DNA from: Chara braunii
Lineage: Eukaryota; Streptophyta; Charophyceae; Charales; Characeae
Length of the DNA stretch: 21,687 nucleotides
Direction: 5' to 3'
NCBI GenBank assembly: GCA_003427395.1
Contig: BFEA01000331.1
Span: 492,447-514,133, forward strand
The notes under the pieces are model-generated. The model had not been told where the DNA came from, did no database searches, and worked only from the letters and a program-made list of their open reading frames with translations. Each line of letters opens with the position of its first letter. The stretch's first letter is position 1. Below, one piece after another: positions 16,176-21,687 of this stretch. The position numbers were made by a program, and so were the translations under genes.

Positions 16176-17865
16176 TCATGATCTCTAGACTCCAGATCGT
16201 ATGGACAAGTAACCAGTCACTTGCCAAAATGATTCACAATCATTGGGTTTTTGCAAGTAGCAGCTCAGTTTCATGCTCCTGCACATCAACGCAGGGTTTT
16301 CTTACAAACTCCAAGGGTCACATTTCTTTCAGGTTCTCTAAACTCACGACTTTGCCTCTGGTTTTGACTAATGCCAATAACATTTGCAAGCCCCACCGTG
16401 AGGCTACCATTGGCCAGGTCAAGGGTGCTATTGAGGCTAGTCTGCTGCGCGTCCCCCAATCTTGTGCCTGCTATCTGTCGTCAGCTGTGATATTTGAATG
16501 CTTCCATAAGTCACGTCCCAAGATGACTCCAATTGAATTATCCGCGGATGCCAGCCTTTGGTTCCACTTGCTGAAAGGTCTTTTATCTATGCCTATTGAT
16601 CGTAATGTTGGGGATACCTATGTCTGTTGTTATCTACTATACAGTGAGGCGATGCAATCCTTGTTTTTGGACAATCCAGGCTACAAGCCAGTTCCGAGTA
16701 ATGAGTTGGAGATTGTCAGAAAATGTAAGGAGGGTTTTTTTCAGTCTGAGTCCCATCTGCTTGCTGATTGGGACGATAAGGGGAGATTAGGCAACTGTTA
16801 TGTAATTCCGAAACATAAAGATATTACTCGATGGAGACCTATCTCCCTATCCTTCTCCGAACCAGGAGTTTGAGCCAGTCGTGTGGTTGGTAAGGCTGTG
16901 AATGCCCTTGTTTGGGCCCTACCACAGGGACTTAATTTCTATGTGAAATCTACGTCTCTGCTTAAAAAGCGAGCGGCGGGTATCAATGGCAAGGCCCATA
17001 GCATGCATAATGGTTTTCTTCTTTCAGGATGTTTTGACATTAAAGAGATGTTCACTAGATTAAGGCCGTAGAATGGATCTGTGGGTTTTTCAGAAGTAAG
17101 GGGTTTTCCTATGTCAGGGTCAACAAACTCAGTAAAGGAACCACTTTCTCGACTCGGTCCCATGGGAAAGGTTGGTCGTGCGTCAAATTTTCCCAGATCA
17201 CGAAGACGGTTGCGTATGAGCTTAACCATACTTTCATTAAGGCAGGAGGTATCATCCTCAAACAGGAAATGGGTGTCCCCATGGTTAAATGTTCAAGTCC
17301 TTCCTTGGCATGCTTTCTCTGTTCTTATAACGAATTTGTCTTCATCTCTTCCCTGGGTATGGACAGCAGGTTCATTTATGGACTACGGCTAGTTGACGAT
17401 GTCGCAATCTTTCTGCTATTTCCCTCACAATCCCTGAAGCTCGTCGATATAGCTTGTGCCATTTTTCGAAGGTTTTCGAAGACATACAAGCCCAATCTGT
17501 CTCTGATGAGGACTGAGGACAGGAGTGGTATATGGGAATTTCTGGGGTGCAGTGTAGTTACCTCCTGCTCAGCACCCTCTGTAAGATGTGTGGCAAACAT
17601 GAAAAACCAGGACTGCATCTTTGGTCCCAAGCCTATCGTTTTTTTCTCTACCCAGGACTTCGCTTCATATGGTCCAGTCAAGGGCCCACTCCTCCGACAA
17701 CAGAGGAGCGGGTCTTAGCTTACTTGCTTTGCGAAGGGAGTTTCGTCTCAAAAGTTTCCCTATTCATATGTTTCTTCGTACCCTTAGGAGCTTCTCTGAC
17801 TCTCACAACAGAGACTGGGAGCAATGGGTCTCCATTTTCTCCGCCTTTGAGTCTTGCTGAGGGTC
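16170..17865 (+). pseudogene. Reverse transcriptase pseudogene, Penelope-like or unclassified
   Basis: An open frame from 16166 leads to YVIPKHKD (16799-16822) and RWRPI (16832-16843), then a TGA at 16871. The frame resumes RVVGKAVNALVWALP and motif A CFDIKEMFTRL (Asp codon 17036-17038). It shifts frame near 17070 (EWICGFFRSKGFSYVRV), reaches motif B GVPMVKCSSPSLA (from 17272) and motif C RLVDDVAIF (Asp-Asp at 17395-17400), then WEFLG. A further frame gives LLALRREFRLKSFPIHMF (about 17730-17785). Catalytic aspartates survive, but one stop and at least two frameshifts kill the gene. The PK.K...RPI, DIK.MFTRL and R.VDD spacing fits Penelope-like RTs better than LINE or LTR ones; no GIY-YIG nuclease is seen. 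A type I hammerhead lies 0.9 kb downstream. Confidence 0.75.
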
Positions 17866-18747
17866 TGTCAGGCGTACCCTTTCAAATTCTGGAGGGCATA
17901 GGTGCTCTATCGGGCCCAACTGTTTTCAAACTCTGGCGGTGAAACGCTTGGCCACCGACAGCCGAACTACGCTTAGTTGTCCTCAGAAATTTTGGCGGCG
18001 GGATTGACACTTCGTACACCGAAGACTGGTATTTATTTCTGATGAACGCGGACGCTCTCCTCTCTCTTCAGTGAACAGGCGTTCTGACAGCGCCGCGTGT
18101 TGTACCTTTGGGCCTTGGCGGATCCCTGAAGGCCAGTTCCTTCACCATTAATGCAGAGCGAGAGCTTCAACGCCGGGCGCAGTCTCGCGATGTCTGATTT
18201 TAGCAAGGTTGCGGCACTTTCTCTTCGGTTTAGCAGCTCGACATATACGGATGGCTGGGATCTTCCATCTCTGCGGTCTGAAGTTACGGTGAACTCTTCC
18301 ATCCTCCTCTGATGATCTGCTCCCCAAACTCAACTGTTTACAGGCGACAGGTCCCTTCTCTCTCCCTGCAACTTCACGGTTTTCGGGGCCTGTCTTCTTT
18401 GCTCTTCCTTCGGCTTTCCTCCTTTCCGTCTTCCCCTTCTTTCTCTCCTTTCTTACTCCCCTCCCCTCCTCTCCTCTCCTCTCCTCTCTCCTCTCTTCTC
18501 TTCACTTCTACCTGCCCTTCCTTCTTCCCCTGCTCACCAGCTTCTGTCCTTATCTGAACTTTGTGAATGGTTCACTTGGGTGTTTGGCTACGTGGGGCCG
18601 GGACTAGGTGCATCATGCTGCTAGGTGGGTTTTCGGAGGGAACAACGGTCTGGGTGATCTCATGGACTATACGATTGGAAGCCTTTTCGTAGGCTTGTGG
18701 GGTTAGTATTTAAACAAGCATTTTCCACCATCTAGGTATGCACCTTT
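17866..18747 (+). other. Region between RT and hammerhead
   Basis: No recognisable domain. A minus-strand frame (18033-18302, 89 codons) lacks any motif. 18361-18545 is a polypyrimidine tract dominated by CTCCT units. If the hammerhead belongs to the RT element, this is its 3' part. Confidence 0.45.
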
Positions 18748-18794
18748 GTCCCCTGATGAGATTGTTTTGGCGGACGATCGAAACATGTCGGGAC
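18748..18794 (+). ncRNA. Type I hammerhead ribozyme
   Basis: All parts are present in order: stem I GTCCC (18748-18752), core CTGATGA (18753-18759), stem II GATTG (18760-18764), ten-base loop, CGATC (18775-18779), GAAA (18780-18783), minimal stem III region CATG, cleavage triplet GTC (18787-18789), stem I return strand GGGAC (18790-18794). Stem I has 5 perfect pairs and stem II 5 pairs with one U-G. Every invariant core base is there. Stem III is too short to close alone, which is typical of hammerheads in Penelope-like elements and implies activity as a dimer. It lies on the same strand as the RT pseudogene upstream. Confidence 0.85.
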
Positions 18795-19365
18795 CTCGCC
18801 AGTCTTTGGCACAGATTCTGTTATCTTTTGAATATACTGAGTGCCAACTTTCAGCACGTACCTAACGTCTCCATGGCTTTCTCTCCCCTCATCCTTTCCA
18901 TCTCCTGTCGAGTGATATGTTTTTCCTTCTCTCTCGTCTGTGCCATATTCCTCTGCTTTTTGCCTTTGGCATGTACGCGTCGTTTTGACTGCGTTTCCCT
19001 ATCAATATAATGCTCCCAGTAAGGTTTACTCCAGGTAGACTTTGAGGATCCGGGCCTCAATGATTACTTGGTGAAAGAAAAATCAAAAGAAAAAAAAAAA
19101 GTGTATCGTTCAAAATTTTAACAGTTGTCCCCCTTGATAAAACTTTGATAGAATGAAAGAAAAGGAAACTGCAGACAACCCTCGATATTGTTGCGTAGTT
19201 TCCCAAAACGGGAAAAAAAAGAAAACTTGTATGGCTTTTGGATCCACATGTGCAGGTGCACACACCGAGGGGAGGGGAGATCGAGTCCTCTTATCTCCTG
19301 GATTCAATGTGGTCTGTGTCTGAGTCCAAGTGTGCGGACCAGGGCTCACAGACACTATGAGTTGG
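18795..19365. other. Unassigned sequence
   Basis: Short frames only. An A-run lies near 19088-19100. Confidence 0.5.
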
Positions 19366-19530
19366 AGTTGCTGGTTAAGGGCCAGGTTGCACGGAAGCAG
19401 TGTATGTAGTTGGCTAGACAACGGATAGGAACGTCCACGCATGATGTTAGATGCACACGAGTAACAGCTGATCCTTTTTTTTTTTCTTTTTTTTTTTCTT
19501 CTCCCTGAATCTTGCTAGCCATGTGAGCAG
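19366..19530 (+). repeat. Local duplication, copy a
   Basis: GAGTTGCTGGTTAAGGGCCA, GCATGATGTT, GTAACAGCTGATCCT, a T tract and CTTGCTAGCCA are shared with 19717-19872 in the same order and orientation. The internal T tract (19475-19500) is flanked by CTGATCCT and CTGAATCT, as a minus-strand poly(A) insertion would be. Confidence 0.8.
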
Positions 19531-19697
19531 CCATGTGTCCTCATCTTCCTGTCTCGCGTCGCTCGCGATGTGCGTTGAGTGTGATTTAGCACTTTCTGTC
19601 AAAATATATCTACTCTGTGGTCACAAACTTTTCCCAAAGAATATTCATTGAGATCTCACAGGGTGCTTTTGAACCTAAAACACAGCACCCATCGCGG

Positions 19698-19715
19698 CCC
19701 CCCCCCCCCCCCCCC
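19698..19715. repeat. Poly(C) tract
   Basis: Eighteen C immediately before duplication copy b. Confidence 0.95.
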
Positions 19716-19716
19716 T

Positions 19717-19872
19717 GAGTTGCTGGTTGAGGGCCAGGTTACATGGAAGCAGTGCATCTTGTCGGCTAGAGAACATGGAATGTACGCGCATGATGTTCCA
19801 TGCACATCAGTAACAGCTGATCCTCCTCCTTTTTTTTTTTTTTTCCTGATTCTTGCTAGCCACGCGACCAGA
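19717..19872 (+). repeat. Local duplication, copy b
   Basis: Second copy of 19366-19530, about 351 bp downstream and roughly 80 percent alike by eye. The T tract (19830-19844) sits at the same place, flanked by CTGATCCT (19817-19824) and CTGATTCT (19846-19853), so the minus-strand poly(A) insertion predates the duplication. Confidence 0.8.
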
Positions 19873-20033
19873 GGTTAGGTCCCACTTGCACGGATTAAGA
19901 GATACGGGCCATAGGTAACGAAGATCAACAGCCAGAATCTCGTAATCCGTACAAGGTGGATCTTGCTGCAGTGCAGTGGTGATTCAGTCGTCGCTCGAAT
20001 CTCATATTTTTGTAACAGAGCTTTTGGAACATA

Positions 20034-20145
20034 CAATATAAACAGAAATGCCCGATAAACTGTAGGCAGAGAGAGAGGGAGAGAGAAGAGGACAACAAAT
20101 GAGGGGCTGTGACAAACTGTTTCGGCGGAGTTTCGCCGACACTTC
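20034..20145 (-). mobile_element. Hammerhead-headed repeat, copy E (5'-truncated)
   Basis: Minus strand: GTCGGCGAAACTCCGCC (stem II), GAAACAG, TTTGTCACAGCCCCTC, TTTGTTGTCCTCTTCT, a CT tract, CTGCCTACAGTTTATCGGGC and a TTCTGTTTATA end. The CTGATGA half is missing. The truncated head abuts the A-tail of tri-hairpin copy 9. Confidence 0.75.
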
Positions 20146-20285
20146 TTTTTTTTTTTTTGGCGAGAACAACCCATGCTAATGCTACTAGTAGGGTGCTGAT
20201 AAGAGCAGGCACCACTAGCACTACCCGGGGAGGCTCCATCTATTGGTGGGGACCACCACCTGTCGGAAAGCGGGTCCAGTGTCCC
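20146..20285 (-). mobile_element. Tri-hairpin SINE-like repeat, copy 9 (long form)
   Basis: GGGACACTGGACCCG, partial stem 1, stem 2 reduced by a GGTCC change, then a strong third hairpin TGCTAGTGGTGC / GCACCctACTAGtaGCA, and an end GGGTTGTTCTCGCC followed by 13 A. Its 3' end matches the truncated insert at 4182-4237. Confidence 0.75.
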
Positions 20286-20410
20286 TGAATATGGGAATTG
20301 TGGTTTGTTTGAATGAACCGAAATGTGGTGATACTGACAGGTAGCGGCACGGTCTGTCTACAAAGAAAGGAAGTTAGCAGGTAGAACTGCCAAGCAGGAT
20401 CGCCTGCATG

Positions 20411-20535
20411 ACCGACTCATCAGGAGGCTGAATATATATATGAAACTCCGACGAAACAGTTTCCCACAGCCCCTCTTTTCTTGTCCTCTTCTCCCTCACT
20501 GACTACGGTTTACCGGGGCAGCTCTGTTTGACTAG
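20411..20535 (+). mobile_element. Hammerhead-headed repeat, copy A with inverted head
   Basis: Plus strand from 20441 reads TGAAACTCCGACGAAACAG and the family body to GACTAGATATA. The missing 5' half is present but inverted: 20411-20432 is the reverse complement of TTCAGCCTCCTGATGAGTCGGT. The two halves are separated by TATATATA and the break falls in the stem II loop. Such a 5' inversion is what twin priming does to LINE-mobilised copies. Confidence 0.75.
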
Positions 20536-20578
20536 ATATATATATATATATATATATACATATATACATATATATCTC
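20536..20578. repeat. (TA)n microsatellite
   Basis: TA/TACA repeat directly continuing the 3' end of hammerhead repeat copy A. Confidence 0.9.
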
Positions 20579-20584
20579 TATACT

Positions 20585-21110
20585 TATAAAAACTGCAGCG
20601 GGCCCAGCGTGACGCCACGGGCTGGGCCCAGCTGAAACGAAAAGAGGACCAAGTCGAGGCGGCCGGCGGGCGCGTCCGGGTTGGGTCTGCGTCGTTTCAG
20701 CGGCGCGGCAGCAGCCTGCTGGCGCGTTTGGGTCCGGGTCAGCGGCGTGGGGGCCACACAAGTATTGCGCGCGGGCCACGCAAGTTGTCGCGTATGGCGG
20801 GCCATTTTTCGGGCAGGTGCGGTGGGCTGAGCTGTTTCGCGTGGGGCGGCGCGATCCGATGGGTGTTCTTATCTGGCTGTTCGTTCGTTGTCTACAGAGA
20901 GTGCGCAGACGTTCATTCGACGTGGACCGGGTTGGAATTGTCGAGGGGACTGCGCGCTGCGGCTATATACGTGCGTTGCTGCGCGCTTACAACGCCAGCT
21001 CCATTGTTTGTGTGTGCAAGTATCGTTTTCTGCTCGCAAGTGCGGCTCTGCTGCGCGCGCAATTGCTATCGACGAAATCGTTGCGTACGTGGAGAGGCAT
21101 GCAATTGGAG
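20585..21110. other. GC- and CpG-rich block
   Basis: About 525 bases with many CG dinucleotides, unlike the AT-rich flanks. Frames of 73-156 codons cross it with no recognisable domain. It is enclosed by hammerhead repeat copies A and F in inverted orientation. Confidence 0.6.
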
Positions 21111-21112
21111 TT

Positions 21113-21113
<1 letters not shown>

Positions 21114-21148
<35 letters not shown>

Positions 21149-21150
21149 TC

Positions 21151-21219
<69 letters not shown>
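21114..21219. repeat. (TA)n then (GA)n compound microsatellite
   Basis: Two TA tracts separated by CGTCACAAA, then about 20 GA units. The CGTCA in TA context resembles the GACGATATA end of the hammerhead repeat, so this may be an expanded relic. Confidence 0.9.
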
Positions 21220-21221
<2 letters not shown>

Positions 21222-21332
21222 GTTCTGCTGTTGCTTTTTATTTTTTTGGTTTCGCTTCGCAATTCGGCCCATCAACTGCACACGCCCCCTCTTATTGTCG
21301 CGGCGCTGCCGCAGCGGGTCCCCTTGTATATA

Positions 21333-21412
21333 TATCGTCAAATAGAACTGCCCGGTAAACCGTAGGCAGAGAGGGAGAAGAGGACAACAAACGCGGGGCT
21401 GTGACAAACTGT
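21333..21412 (-). mobile_element. Hammerhead-headed repeat, copy F (body only)
   Basis: Minus strand: CAGTTTGTCACAGCCCC, TTTGTTGTCCTCTTCTCC, CTGCCTACGGTTTACCGGGC, TTCTATTTGACGATATA. It starts exactly where the hammerhead head should end and is replaced upstream by TA repeats. Confidence 0.8.
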
Positions 21413-21437
21413 ATATATATATATATATATATATTGT
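21413..21437. repeat. (TA)n tract between copy F and nad4 insert
   Basis: TA repeat joining the truncated head of copy F to the mitochondrial insert; a second TA tract with a T-run (21589-21616) lies on the other side. Confidence 0.9.
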
Positions 21438-21441
21438 CATA

Positions 21442-21588
21442 TAACTCACCAATAAAGCTACTAGTGCCTGGCAGACTAATATTGGCTAAAGTAAAAAACA
21501 GGAAAATAGTAGAGAAGATAGGCATTGTACTGACTAAACCTCCATAATATTTAACAAGTCGGGTTTTATATCGATCATATAAAGCACC
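21442..21588 (-). pseudogene. nad4: nad4 fragment (NUMT)
   Basis: Forty-nine uninterrupted codons on the minus strand read GALYDRYKTRLVKYYGGLVS then TMPIFSTIFLFFTLANISLP and GTSSFIGEL. This is the conserved YDR.KTR...YYGGL...MP.FS and FFTLAN.SLPGTS.FIGE segment of NADH dehydrogenase subunit 4, in the style of plant mitochondria. Both ends pass abruptly into (TA)n. No stops or frameshifts, so the transfer may be recent. Confidence 0.9.
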
Positions 21589-21623
21589 TATATATATATA
21601 TATATTTTTTTTTTTTCTTTATT

Positions 21624-21687
21624 CGATGAGTCGGTGAAACTCCGACGAAACAGTTTGTCACAGCCCCTCGTTTGTTGTCCTCTTCTC
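21624..21687 (+). mobile_element. Hammerhead-headed repeat, copy B (cut by window edge)
   Basis: CGATGA, stem II GTCGG/CCGAC around TGAAACT, GAAACAG, then TTTGTCACAGCCCCTCG, TTTGTTGTCCTCTTCTC to the window end. The best stem II of the family; stem I and the CT of the core are missing at the 5' side. Confidence 0.75.

Noticed and set aside
18042-18052. Additional CTGATGA motifs near 18042 and 18309
   Set aside because: Neither is followed by a stem and GAAA in the right place; CTGATGA alone is common by chance.
1-21687. CRISPR arrays, bacterial operons, rRNA genes
   Set aside because: No regularly spaced repeat-spacer array, no gene-dense same-strand layout and no conserved rRNA segment; the window is eukaryotic nuclear DNA.

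Overview
What it is. This is a gene-poor, repeat-dense stretch of a nuclear genome, most likely from the green lineage and plausibly a streptophyte (charophyte-type) alga. The evidence is a degraded U6 snRNA copy with a plant-type 3' end and plant-type 5' stem, two nuclear insertions of mitochondrial DNA (nad4, and cox1 with a cox2-like piece) that read like green-plant mitochondrial proteins, and LINE fragments with a plant-LINE-like C-terminal zinc knuckle. The species is inferred, not shown. I found no intact protein-coding gene. Nearly all open frames are short, cross microsatellites, or belong to decayed retroelements.

Layout. 1-1640: simple repeats and one poly(A) insertion. 1640-1978: end of a LINE. 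2.6-4.5 kb: a cluster of short A-tailed repeats with a conserved hairpin structure ('tri-hairpin' family) and several insertions that are almost pure poly(A), flanked by target-site duplications. 5.0-7.0 kb: copies of a second hairpin repeat, two copies of a hammerhead-ribozyme repeat, a tRNA-like SINE head and long microsatellites. 7.36 kb: U6 retrocopy. 7.6 kb: a fold-back. 8.5-10.5 kb: more tri-hairpin copies and a LINE C-terminal fragment on the minus strand. 10.55-11.08 kb: mosaic mitochondrial insertion. 11.1-15.6 kb: short duplications, one tri-hairpin copy, otherwise unassigned. 15.6-16.2 kb: second copy of the first LINE on the minus strand. 16.2-17.9 kb: decayed reverse transcriptase with an unusual (Penelope-like or unclassified) motif set, followed 0.9 kb downstream by a complete type I hammerhead ribozyme. 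19.3-19.9 kb: a local duplication. 20.0-21.7 kb: four hammerhead-repeat copies in alternating orientation, embedded in (TA)n tracts, around a GC-rich block and a nad4 insertion.

How the parts relate. The likely engine is LINE-type target-primed reverse transcription acting on poly(A): it explains the A-tailed tri-hairpin repeats, the poly(A)-only insertions and the U6 copy. A separate theme is self-cleaving RNA: a type I hammerhead behind an RT, as known for Penelope-like elements, and a dispersed ~130-nt repeat whose head is a type III-style hammerhead. The hammerhead repeat family, the tri-hairpin family with compensatory base changes, and the poly(A)-only insertions are the parts most likely to be undescribed.
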